Positions 14,889-25,400 of a stretch of DNA of 64,000 nucleotides are shown in pieces (position 1 is the first letter of the stretch; each line of letters starts with the position of its first letter). The stretch is from NCBI GenBank assembly GCA_037783545.1, contig JBBELK010000539.1, positions 483,068 to 547,067 of the forward strand. The letters run 5' to 3'. The notes under the pieces were generated by a model. That model worked only from the letters and a program-made list of their open reading frames with translations. It did not search any database and was not told the origin of the DNA. The position numbers and the translations under genes were made by a program. This DNA comes from Henricia sp. BOLD:AAB3569 (lineage: Eukaryota > Echinodermata > Asteroidea > Spinulosida > Echinasteridae).

Positions 14889-14931
14889 AAATGAAAATAT
14901 TTGTTAAAAAATATTCACTATTTGTTTTATA

Positions 14932-15260
14932 TAACGCCCAAAGAGATCGTTGTCATTTGATTGAAGAACATTTGACAGCTTAAGAATATGAAAAAGTACT
15001 CAAGTCCCTCGCATCACAATGACCGAATCCGACACACCTACCACACGTGCGTCTTATGCAAACACATCTGCTCCAGCGTCACGCGCGTACACAAATACGT
15101 GCTGTGCAATGGAAACAGGCGCGCCGTGCAATGGAAAAAATTGCATGTTACAAAAATGCACAGTTAGTGACGTAGCATTAAATGATTAAATTATTTCACG
15201 CCATGTGGACTGCTATCGTCCAATCAAATGACAGGGATCTACTAAGGCATTATATAATAT
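14932..15260. mobile_element. MITE with TATATAACGCC / GGCATTATATA termini
   Basis: TATATAACGCCCAAAGAGAT ... GTCATTTGATTG at the left pairs with CAATCAAATGACAGGGATCT ... GGCATTATATA at the right (about 36-bp imperfect arms). Confidence 0.7.
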
Positions 15261-15630
15261 TGAATGTTGTCCTAATTCATTTCTTCCAAAATGTTTAAAT
15301 AATTAGTTAAGAAACATATTTTGCTTGCATATTTTGTATTTTAAAAAAATAGACAATGCTTTTGACAAATTGGGTACAATTTAATTTAATATACCAGTTT
15401 TAGATTTTTCCTTGCTTGATTTGGAAATACGATAGACAAATGTGACTATCATGGACAATTTTACTGACGAATGTCAACTGCGTAGTATCGGTGGAAATAA
15501 AATATCACATTTATATTAATTACTTTAAAAATAAGTCAATGGATTATGCAATAAAAAGTCAAATTGAAGATAAATTTTAAAAACAAAGTTTTATGCCATT
15601 GCATAATGTTACCATTTGAAAAAAGAGGCA

Positions 15631-16044
15631 TGTTCAACAGTACAATCCCGAATTAAGTATGGCAGCATCGGTATGCTGCAACTGAAATGGCTTATTGAAC
15701 GACTGCATCCCAAAACGTACAATCAAACATGGCCGCGGTTTGCAAGGCACTACGGCTGCACGCTTAACGTGAAGATTCTAACAATTACAATGTACATCGC
15801 AAATCAAAACTGCTACATTGTGTAACTCAGCTGGCAGCGAAAGAGTAAACACTTGACTTGAACAAAATATTGACTTGAAACCCTGAGGTCGTAGCCACAA
15901 TTTATCCGTCCGCCATCTTGGTATGGAAAGCGTACCACGTTCAAGTTGACATTGCTTGGGATGCAATACCGTGCGTTCGGTTGTGTTCAACGTTTTCGGT
16001 ATGCCGGTATCGCCAATACCGGCATACGTATTGTACTATTGAAC
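15631..16044. mobile_element. Foldback element, TGTTCAACAGTACAAT termini
   Basis: TGTTCAACAGTACAAT at the left is inverted as ATTGTACTATTGAACG at the right. A tight inner hairpin, CGGTATGCCGGTATCGCCAA followed by TACCGGCATACG, sits next to the right end. Confidence 0.7.
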
Positions 16045-16130
16045 GCGCCCCTGGTGTGGAGATGGCCAGTGCTTAAAGTGCGAGAAAGATTGACTGACAC
16101 AAAATGAATAGAATTGTTAAAATGTAACAT

Positions 16131-16228
16131 GAACCCTTTGCATGGGCAGCCTTTACAGGGTACACTGTGGATCTATCTTAAATAAGAAAACCTGTCCCCG
16201 TCATGGCCGCCGGTGCAAAGGGTCTATA
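16131..16228. mobile_element. Short MITE related to the 17254-17401 element
   Basis: ACCCTTTGCATGGGCAGCC and GGCCGCCGGTGCAAAGGGTC form imperfect inverted termini. It lies 24 bp beyond the FAM124-like stop codon, in its 3' UTR or just downstream. Confidence 0.6.
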
Positions 16229-16251
16229 CTTAGCAGTGCTATTACTCTGTC

Positions 16252-18553
16252 TCATTTCATCGTTGTGAAAAGCAGCACTGTGTTCCCTTCAGGATCCTTA
16301 AGTTGCCAGTGATCTTCAGCCAGCTTTTCGGCGCCGATGGCCTGCTCGCTCGTTTGAAAGTACAAGTGGTGATTCTCGCTAGTTTGCGGCGACAGCCCCT
16401 GGTAGAAAGCGAGGGTGAATTCCAGTCGATTGGACAGTGGATACGTGCTGCTTTTAACGGTCTCGCCACCGCCTTGCTGCACGGACGAGACTCCCGTAAT
16501 TTTGCCGTAAAACGTGTCCATCTGTTGGAAATTCTCTCCATTCTTCATGAAGAGCGTTATCCGTACGCCGGAAGCGTTAGCGCCGGTTTTGATCCCCCAT
16601 AACGGGAGGCGTAACGTGGTGTGCTTGAAATACGCGGTGTCGTCATTCAGTTCACTGGTGACCGCCTCCGGAAGCAGATAAGGTTTCCACTGTTCACTGG
16701 TAGACAGCACTTTGATGACTTCGACGGCGCGCGACTGGGCCTGGCCGCTGAACATCAACGTAACGGCAACTTGTGGAATGTCGCCCTCGTGGGTCTCGCT
16801 ACTGCTAGTGGGGAATAAGCTCTGTATTTCCAGGATGTTGATGTGCTTAAAGGCACCGGAGAAAAACGAGATGAAAGATACGAGAGCGTCGCGGGTTTGC
16901 GTTCCTTGAAGCGTCTCGATTTCCACAAAGCACCGTGGTGGATTAGAGAGAACAGAAGCTGAAAATACAACAAAACCTTTAGAAATTCACTGCCATGTTT
17001 TAATATAAATAAAGTTTAAGGTCAATAGACTAACCACATTACAAGTAATTTAACTGGAGTCAAAGTTGTAAGTTTGAGCTACAATCCTGACTTGAGTACA
17101 ACTTACGCTCAATGGCATTTACGCGGAATCCCTCGCAGTCATCAAGTTTTTTCTCAAGGAACAACTGACCAAACGCCTCGTAATCGTTTGTTGCCTCAAA
17201 GTACAACAGAATATGTTGCTGGTCCCACCTGGAAAAACAATTGATAAAAGAACAATAGACCTTATGCATGGTGGCCATGACAGAGGGCAGGTTTTCATAA
17301 TTAAATGATGTGACAATAGACCCACAAAGTGCCTACTCGTGCATGACGCACTGTGACAATGTGAATGCCCTCTATCATGGCCGCCGTGCATAAGGTCTAT
17401 TAAGGCCAAGTTCACATTTCAAAGTCAAATTGGGCAGTCCAACACAGGTCTAGTAAGAATTTCTAATTAGTTTCGAATTTTGATTATAAACTTGTTTCTG
17501 AAAAAATGTTTTGTTTTTTATAATTATACATCAACATTTTGCACTTCTTAAAACATAGTTTTAATTGTGTAATTTCTTTAAGTGTTGGGCATTCTCAAAA
17601 AAGGCACAAAAAACTGTAAATGTTTTTTCCACGCTGACCTGAGAAGCTTGCACGCCGTTCCCTTCATCAATTTCTTGATGTGGCCCTCAACTTTGCCCAC
17701 TTTGTGTTCATCCAAACTATGGTTTTCCACGGTGACTAAGGCTAGAATACCGGGACCTTCCTTGAAAGATGACATTCTGTTGCCCCAGTCGGTGCTCAAC
17801 TGTAACACGAGAAGAGATGATGCAAAAAAACATGGTTCTCATTGGGATATGAACCTGGGACCACCAAGATACTGCACAGAGTATCAGCTGAGCTACGAGA
17901 CCCAAGGACCACACCCTTTTTCTTTCAATAAACATGTTCACATCAGGGGAAATTGTTTTATTCGACAAAGACTAGTTAATCATCAAATGTTAACGAAAAT
18001 GAATCGGATATCAATACACTGCCGAAGTGAATACGTCATATTTTGTTCGTTGCCTAGGCAATGGCTCTACGCTAAAAGTCACTGGACCGTGTCCCTGTGC
18101 TTTTGCAATGATATTTTTTGAGACCGCCATGATGTTTAGAGCCAATTACTATGGCAACCACGTCACACTTCGGCTGTCTATACCTTAACATTTTTATCTT
18201 AAAAGTTTTCCCACTTTTAAATTTAATATTTAATTTCAAATCTGCACTCGTGCTATTTTAGGGGAAAACACTAAAACTTTTGACACCACGTGTATTATAC
18301 ATGTAACTAATTGCCAAGAAAAAATAAATGTTACCAGTCTGTACTTGGGTGACTTTTCCGACACTCGTTGAAAGCTACGAGTCATACTCGCTTCCATGGG
18401 CGAGAAAATCTTGGGCCAGAAATACCGCAGCGGAATGTCTGCAGCCCGCGTCAAATTGACCACAGACAGCGAGAAATCGGCCTCATCTTTCGCTTTCGGA
18501 AGCTCATCTTCCAGAAAAATGCCGTCATTTTCCTCCACCCGAGATTTCGCCAT
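16252..18553 (-). CDS. FAM124: FAM124 family protein (glyoxalase-like domain)
   Basis: Four minus-strand exons, 18553-18335, 17799-17639, 17228-17107 and 16958-16252 (phases 0, 2, 1; total 1209 nt, 402 residues plus stop). The chosen ATG at 18553 has A at -3 and G at +4; the same frame is open further upstream but without an ATG. The last exon carries the FAM124-type region: CFVEIETLQ, VAVTLMF, WKPYLLPE, LRLPLWGIK, VRITLFMKN, RLEFTL and HWQLKDPEGNTVLLF correspond in order to blocks of vertebrate FAM124A/B, including the PLWA and TEDHDGN-IL motifs. Residues 1 to about 165 (exons 1-3) are not recognised; they include an acidic start and a GKVEGHIKKLMKG helix-like segment. No signal peptide or membrane segment is visible. 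Biochemical role unknown. The protein is shorter than the vertebrate members (about 455-546). No AATAAA was identified downstream. Confidence 0.82.
17254..17401. mobile_element. 148-bp MITE in FAM124 intron 2
   Basis: AATAGACCTTATGCATGGTG at the left and its inverted copy at the right make 36-bp arms with 3 mismatches. It lies 26 bp from the exon 3 acceptor (17229), so it has moved in next to the branch-point region. Confidence 0.85.
18021..18174. mobile_element. MITE with AAGTGAATACGTCAT arms (copy 1)
   Basis: GCCGAAGTGAATACGTCATA ... TTGCCTAGGCAATGGCTCTA is mirrored by TAGAGCCAATTACTATGGCA ... CACTTCGGC. A second copy is at 24283-24436. It lies in FAM124 intron 1. Confidence 0.75.
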
Positions 18554-19242
18554 GATACGATATCGACTAACCCACGGAGCAAGGTGTTTATTTGTGGATT
18601 TTAAAACGCTCTTCTTCGACTTTTTTTTTCGATCGATAATGTCGCGAGCAAACGGCGTCTCGTCTTTCGATTGCTTCCGTAATCTCGCCAAATTACAGTG
18701 TAGTCTGTTGTCCCTGTGATTTGAGTGATTAACTATTCAACAATGAAAACAGGAACTAGACAAGTTTTGCTTGTGTTTTTTTGCTGCCGACAAATAGTGC
18801 CCTCTACGTCAAACTACGGCCACCAAAATAAAAATCCACCTGTCACCGTTAAACTTGAAGAGCGCCCTCTCAATCAATTATGCAAATTAGAAGACGCTTT
18901 CCATCGCTAAGGCCTGCTGGTGCCTGGACGTCGCATCGCACAAGTGAAAGTGAAAGTTTGGAGAACGCCCTTGGTACCCGCGTATCCAGTCAATCGTTGC
19001 TTGTCGGCCGTTGGACGAAGCCATGCATCGTTTCTCCGTGGAAAAATCGCCTAAAAAGCTTGACCAGGCGGAGAAATCGCGTCGTATTGAGGACTGAATG
19101 CTATTTAATAACTTTGACGATCAAGATTTGGCCAATTCTTCTTGGATTTTTAATCAAAAGGTTGAAAAAGGCTGCCTGGAATTTGACCAACGATTTGACA
19201 GCTCGACGCGCGCGACAGGTGCTGCTGCGGTTTGATTGACAG
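18554..19242. promoter_or_regulatory. CpG-containing region between FAM124 and the receptor gene; candidate promoter and first exon
   Basis: CpG-richer than its surroundings, with no repeat recognised. On the plus strand, candidate donors CGACAG/GTGCTG (19219) and GACAG/GTGGGC (19243) could end a non-coding first exon of the receptor gene. Two short in-frame ORFs start at 19023 (24 codons) and 19098. Inference only: a shared divergent promoter near 18.6-18.9 kb. Confidence 0.35.
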
Positions 19243-19353
19243 GTGGGCACGTCTTATTGTTTTCTTGAGGATGTCACTGGGAGTGTGTTGCTATTAAAAC
19301 AAGCAGAAACAGTACTCAATCACGGTGATTCATGCTTTGGTCATGTATTGTAT

Positions 19354-19577
19354 TAGCTAAGATAATCTCAGCTCTTTTTTTATCATTTTTCATTGGGATG
19401 TGGTCTTTTAGCAGTAGGTTTGGGTGAGTTTTAGGGGGAATTAGTGTGTCACGGTGAGAAAATGACACATTTGTTTTGCGATGGCGGGTTCATGTTCTTA
19501 ACTTCTCTCAGCTCTACTGCTAAAAGACCACATCCCAATGAAAAATGATAAAAAAAGAGCTGAGATTATCTTAGCTA
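19354..19577. mobile_element. Intact 224-bp MITE with perfect long arms and 9-bp target duplication
   Basis: Begins TAGCTAAGATAATCTCAGCT and ends with its exact inverse; the arms match base for base over about 64 bp, through ATGTGGTCTTTTAGCAGTAG. The flanks GTATTGTAT (19345-19353) and GTATTGTAT (19578-19586) are identical. A diverged, truncated copy is at 1544-1687. Confidence 0.92.
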
Positions 19578-19586
19578 GTATTGTAT

Positions 19587-21941
19587 ATACTCCTTCATGA
19601 TCAGAGCAATTAGTACTGTTACAGTATTGGATATTTTCTCAACTGGAACTATAAAGTGTCTTAATAAGTCATGAGTAAATTTCATTTTGTGCTAAAGGAA
19701 AATTGATTTTTTAAGGAAAGAATGTAAACTTTCATTGCAATTTTCGGAGCTTGTACTGTAGATAATATTTTTTGTCAATGTCGTTATAAAAATGAAATGG
19801 TTTTTCACAGCTCCACCATTTTTGTATATAACTGCATATTCTGTATACAATGGGTGAGGTCACAATTTTGTGTGTGTTACGCGTTAGTGTTAGTGTTATA
19901 CAGATCTGTTAGCAGATCGATCTGTTATCTTAATCGGAATTGTGACCTCAGAACAAACACCGTGTTAATAAGATGTGTGAAAAGATTACCATGCACACCC
20001 TCTGAGACCCCATGCGCTAAATCTATGGGACAACTCTAAAAAAATCCACATTTTTCCTCAGTAAATTTATGACACTTTTCCCTCCTAATTTTGCGTTTTT
20101 ATCATCAAACTAACATTTTCACATGGATTGTATGTCTGTAACGAGGAAAATCCTGGGTGTCCGTACATGGTAATGAACCCAAAACCAAGTTTATAAACTC
20201 TGAGCAATTTAAATGTTACCAGTTCCTAACTTTTGCAACTATTTTATTGGGAAAACATGGGAAATGCCTCTTTTACTACTGTTTTGAAACATGACTTGAT
20301 CATAATTCTTGGAATCTTTCTAGAGTTGTAAATTTTCTCAAAACGTATCACCCTCACTACTCACTCGCTAAAAATAAATAGCATGTACTATATACATGTA
20401 TGGCTCATTGCCAAGTTATCGCTGCCTTGTACACAGGGCCATCAGTGGCCTTGGAATGGCTTACTGCCAAAAACCACACATTTTGTTGGAACAGGAAGGA
20501 AATGTAGTTGTGTCCATAGCAGGAAACTAACACAATCAATAGCACAGAAACAATGCACTGTAAGTCCATGGTGTATCAGTACATATTTTGTGAAACTCTA
20601 AACTCGTTTCAGTTTATGTAAACATAATGGTGCTGAGGTTTCATTTTCTTAGTTTTATTGGAAAGAACAAGAAATTTGAGCTCAGATAACAAAACTAGTA
20701 TGTGTACTTGAATGTGAAGTGGTGTACTCCTTTTACTTGTTTATGATCTCCTGAATTAAAGACGCAGGCTCGTCAATGTGTGACAGACAAATTCATGCCA
20801 CGAATTTCGTCCCACGAATATCACCGTGTTCTCATGGATAATAATTTGGGGAGGTATTTTATATGATTGTAAGGTTAGAATGAAATCCATTTTTTGAAGA
20901 AAAAAACTGGTCACGCTCCTTTAAAATAAATAAATGTTGCGCCCAGTGACCAGGGGTAATATGATATGAGACACCCTGAGCGCCTTGCTTGATGTATCAG
21001 TGCATGATATAAGAACTTTATTTATTACTAAGTTCACTCTGCTTACACACATATTGACGTCATCTGCTTGCATACTGGAATTAACCTCGAGCAACAGAAA
21101 TGTTACCAATAGTGTAAAACGTGCCTTTTTTCATGTTGAGGGAAATCTGACAATTTATGTCATTTGTGATGTTTTCTTAAGTTGTAAAAACAACTGGAGA
21201 AAAGATTAAACTATCTTCCTTTAGAATATCAAGAAGTATGTCTGAAGATTGCAAAAAGGCACCAAGATTATAAGACCAGGAACAGGTCAAGACCAGGAAC
21301 AGGCCATGACCTTCGCATCCTGGCTGACTTTATCTTATGAATTCATATTTTTGCCTGGAAGTTTAAAAGTAGGGTGACCATCTCGGGTTTTTCAAGGGCA
21401 ATGCCCCAATTCTTCTCTCATCGCTATGCACGTGTCACTCTAGTATCAAGCATGCTCGCTCTTATAACTACTGACCTCGTATCTTCTTCAAAGCCTGAAG
21501 GCATAGGATAAGATATCTTCAGTGAGTACACTCGCAGAGTTCTCGTGAGGTCACATGAACAATTTTGGGCATTAATTGGCCAGGATTTAGGCGGGTGATA
21601 TCTATAGCTCCTAGGGCTTATATCGGCTACCTCACCCCCTTCCGTAGGCACCGGGGGAGGGGATTATAAGGCTAGAGGGGCAGTTTAAGGGGTGAGAGGG
21701 GGTTAATCCTCGTTTGGGGGTGACTTGACCAAAATGCGGGCCATTTTTGTACATGGTAGATAAATGACTGTAATGTTGTGTTAGTGTGAGGATAATGTTC
21801 GGCTAGCCTGAAGTTAGTATTCTTGTATGTTGTGAGTGCAAGAGAGGGAAGTTAGTGAAACAACAACCTGCAGATGCTGGGATGAAATTGCAGTACTGAC
21901 TTTGTAGCTTACATGTGTCCGTCTTTTGTTTTTCCCACTAG
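19587..21941. other. Upstream or 5' intronic region of the receptor gene
   Basis: No coding exon recognised. It holds AT-rich sequence and a SINE tail (20938-21025). The part 21420-21800 has GC-moderate sequence with AGGGGG runs but no assigned function. Confidence 0.5.
20938..21025 (+). repeat. SINE 3' fragment (9548-9870 family)
   Basis: GCCCAGTGACCAGGGGTAAT, CACCCTGAGCGCCTTGCTTG and GATATAAGAACTTTATTTATTA match the 3' end of the SINE. Confidence 0.7.
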
Positions 21942-22010
21942 TTTGTCAACTATTTGGCTGGGCTGAAAACATTTTCCTGATGCAAGTCTTTGAATTTTGC
22001 TCCAACTTTG
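21942..22010 (+). other. Candidate non-coding 5' exon of the receptor gene
   Basis: A strong acceptor (TTGTTTTTCCCACTAG ending at 21941) and a strong donor (CAACTTTG/GTAAGTAA at 22011) enclose 69 nt on the plus strand, just upstream of the start-codon exon. No ATG in it fits the receptor frame. Confidence 0.6.
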
Positions 22011-22291
22011 GTAAGTAATAAAAATGTATTTATGTGGTTTGATAATTTTTTTAAATAATTAAAATGAAAAAGATGTTTTGACAGACATTTTATATCTGTT
22101 AATTTGTGAAATTGTATTTTATTAGCTGAACAATTAATTGGCTATCAGATCAAATTTTGAAATATTTTCATCTTTGAGAAATTGTTTAAACAATTGCCAA
22201 GGTCAGTGCATGTACTTTATATTATTCTCATGAGTTATGGTATTGAACTTTATTCGGTGTGTACCTAAATTTTTGTCTTTTTTTTATTTAG

Positions 22292-22383
22292 TTGAAACAT
22301 CAAAGTGTCAGTGAGCTGTGACATTTGGAAGATTTCCTGTACAAGCATCTTACGACGTAGTTTTCATCAAGTTCTTTACAACT
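22292..22383 (+). other. 5' UTR part of the receptor start-codon exon
   Basis: TTTTTGTCTTTTTTTTATTTAG is a strong acceptor ending at 22291. The 92 nt to the ATG contain in-frame stops, so coding starts at 22384, where the context is AACTATGG (A at -3, G at +4). Confidence 0.6.
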
Positions 22384-22459
22384 ATGGGACTGCACAAGTC
22401 AAGAATATTTTGTCTTCTATTTCTGGGTGTTCTGCTGGCAGAAACACAAGCTGAAATTG
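22384..22459 (+). CDS. Receptor exon: signal peptide
   Basis: Encodes MGLHKSRIFCLLFLGVLLAE then TQAEI plus one base (phase 1). A basic n-region, a hydrophobic core of about 12 residues and a TQA end suggest cleavage after A23. Confidence 0.88.
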
Positions 22460-25400
22460 GTAAGATTTTAAATAATTTAAAATCATTTAAATAATTTCAA
22501 AATTGTCTGATTTGAAACTAAAATTGTATTGATCCAGTCAAGGAAAATCTAATCTTGCTTAGGTGAGCTCTGAGTGTGAACGCGAAATGGATCAAAATTG
22601 AATTCACATAATTTTGGTTACCAAAAATAGATTGGTGCCAAGTGGTAGCTCGGCTGTTGCTAAGATCGTGTATCAGCAATAGGTTTAGATAGTCACGAGA
22701 CACGGGGGACAATACCAGCTCAAAGGAAATGCTTTAAGTTAGAATAGTCGACGCCAGATGTCAGTCATTTCGCAGCGGAGCGTGGCTTGTTGAATAACAT
22801 TTGCCTTCAGGGGGTTTAGGTCCGATAGCCAGTTTTGCTTTGGGTGGAGAGAGGCGAATACATTTATCCAATTACATGCCCCCTCGCGTTATTTCCTGCT
22901 GTCGTAACTTGGGGTTAGATGAACTGAAAAGGCAGTGAAATGTTTTTCGCTTTGGGGAATAACTTCTTTAGTGGGGCTAATTCTAAGCAGAGATATTACT
23001 TAGCAAGTTTTAATTTAAACCACCTCTTAGATAAGTTCTGATGGCACGCATGGTTTGTTAAACATTAGGGTAAATGATTTATGGTGGCGATATGTAATTC
23101 ATCTTTTTAGTACCCTTTCTTTTTAAGAATCAGACATGAAAACCACCTGTGTGTTGCATAATGCAAGACAGATGTTTTGTTTGTCGAGCATATGTCTTGA
23201 AAATTCCAAATTGTCAGAGGTATTATTATATTTATAATGTAAAGGGTGTTCCCATTGTTTAAACTGGTTGTGTGGTAGAGTTACTAAATTAAGTCCAGTG
23301 GGAACACACAGAAACATCCTTTTCAAGTTACCGCAGCCATGATGTAAAATGTACAGGACAAGAGAGGATATTTTCTGCTCAGCTGTTCTAACAGATTACC
23401 TTGTTATAACAGGAACCCTGTGTTATCGGGAATTAAAACTTTTCCTTGTTTTAGCAAAATGTTGTATTAATAGTGTTTTTATTATCAAGGTTCAACCATG
23501 TACACAACTACTTCGAGCAAACTTTTAAACTTTAAAAACTGTTAAAACCTTTCAAAAGGTTCTGTTCTTAAAACAAAAAAAACTGACCCGGTTTGGGGTG
23601 CAACTCTCCTTCCCCCACCTCCCCCACTCCCATGGGCCTGAATTAGAAATCGATCTGGATAAAATTTCAGTCGTTCCAATAATGTTTGCCCTGCTGAGGT
23701 GCGGATTACTAATCCAGGCCATAGGACACTGTCCACTGTCTCACCTGATCAGCTCAAACATTGAAGAAGGCTGGACTTAGACTGGACAGACTTAATGGCA
23801 CCAAAGCTAAAAGAGGGGCTAGCTTCCAGTGAAGGGGAGGGGAAAGGCTAGGGCTAAAGAGGTCAGCGAACACGGCGATAATTGACGGAATTTTGTGGCG
23901 CATGTGGCTCTTGACAACTAATCAGGAATGTGCTTTCCTGGCTGTTAAATCTAGGGTAGTATAACTTTGGGGGACCTATAATTTTTTTCGGGGATTTGAG
24001 GCATGTTCTCATTGGACGTTCTTTTCCCCTAACTCACAGAAAGTTATGGTGACCTTGCGGGAATATTCCCCATGTATCCTTACCAGGCGTTCCTATTTGC
24101 CGTTTCTTTTCAGTGTTCATGCGTAAAGTTAGTCATGCGCAACCTCGCAGTAAACTTTCCCAGCGCGATCCCATTATTTACATGATGCTGTGAGGTGGAA
24201 CCTAAGTAGCTAAGCCGTACAATTCACAACATGCCTAAATGTGATGAAAATATAAGACGCCGTCCTACTAAATTTTTAAACCCAAAGTGAATACGTCATC
24301 TATTGTTAGTTGCCTAGGCAATAGGCTCTAAACTAAAAATCACTCAACCGTGTCCTTGTGCCTTTGCAATGGTACTTTTTCCGACGGCCATGATAGTTTA
24401 AAGCCAATTACCGTGGCAACGCACGTCACACTTCAGCTGTCTATTCATCGGACTATGTTTCCCTACCTCTATGAGCCAAATATCACAAACACTTGGTGGA
24501 GCTTTTCACTTATAAAAAGCACCACGTCATGATGCCCTGGATTTCAAAGATTATTCCAAGATATTAACGCTGAAGCTGCTTTTCCCGTCCTATGTACATC
24601 CCCAAAACAGACAGAACTGGGCCAAATCACTTAATCCCCCTCCCCTTTCCCCAAAGAGAAACGTATCAAATCGCGCGTGTCAAATTGGGTTTCGTTTAAC
24701 ACAGATAAGGGAACATTTTCCGTAAGACAGTTTTCTATCGTCGTGAATCTTATTGAGGATTAACGAAGGCTTCTGCCGGCTGGCCTATCTAAGCTGGGCA
24801 CAACATCCTCCAAAAATTATTCTGGTATATCATGTACACATGTGTAGTGTTGGGCCGAAAATGTCAACATTATCAAGTGCTATTTATGCGAAGGTTACCA
24901 TGATTCATCAGTATCAAAATTTAGAACAGACAATTTTTTTAAACAAATTGGAGAGTAAAGTTTGTTGGTTTTTGCCAATGTAGAAATTAGTTCCTGTTTA
25001 TTTCTTCCAACATTTTTTTGCATATTAGTTTTACTTCCTGTTAGGATTTTGAACACCGAAAGACACAAGTGAAACACAAAACCGAAAGATTCATAAGCCG
25101 TATTCGCATTGGACTTGTTTTACCCAGACGATGGTAAAATGAAAAATTGCTAAATTTTACTGCTGTCCGCATTTATACTTTTTCGACACGGGAAAATTTA
25201 CCGAGACCATGGGAGAGCATGTGCCGTGTCCCTTCGCAGTATGACCTTTAGGTCTGGATGTACATGTACGCTTCCAGGGCATTTTTACCGACTCGATGTG
25301 TCCGCATTGGACTTATCGTATCAGGAAAAGTTACCTGGTCAATTTTTATGGGCAGCAGTTGACCAGAAAAAGTACCCATCGTCCCAGCAAATTTCCCCCC

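Larger units (their letters stand above)
8938..16251. other. Repeat-filled intergenic region between RCN2-like and FAM124-like genes
   Basis: No protein-coding exon is recognisable. Three SINE copies (9005-10290), foldback elements (12491-12954, 13530-13890, 14821-15260, 15631-16044, 16131-16228) and AT-rich sequence fill it. The stretch 10450-12480 is AT-rich single-copy-looking DNA with a palindrome at 11323-11349 and no feature I can name. Confidence 0.7.

Noticed and set aside
16303-16909. Several plus-strand ORFs opposite FAM124 exon 4
   Set aside because: They are shadows of the 707-nt coding exon on the minus strand.
17582-18121. 179-codon plus-strand ORF
   Set aside because: Antisense to FAM124 exon 2 and running into a MITE; no recognisable product.
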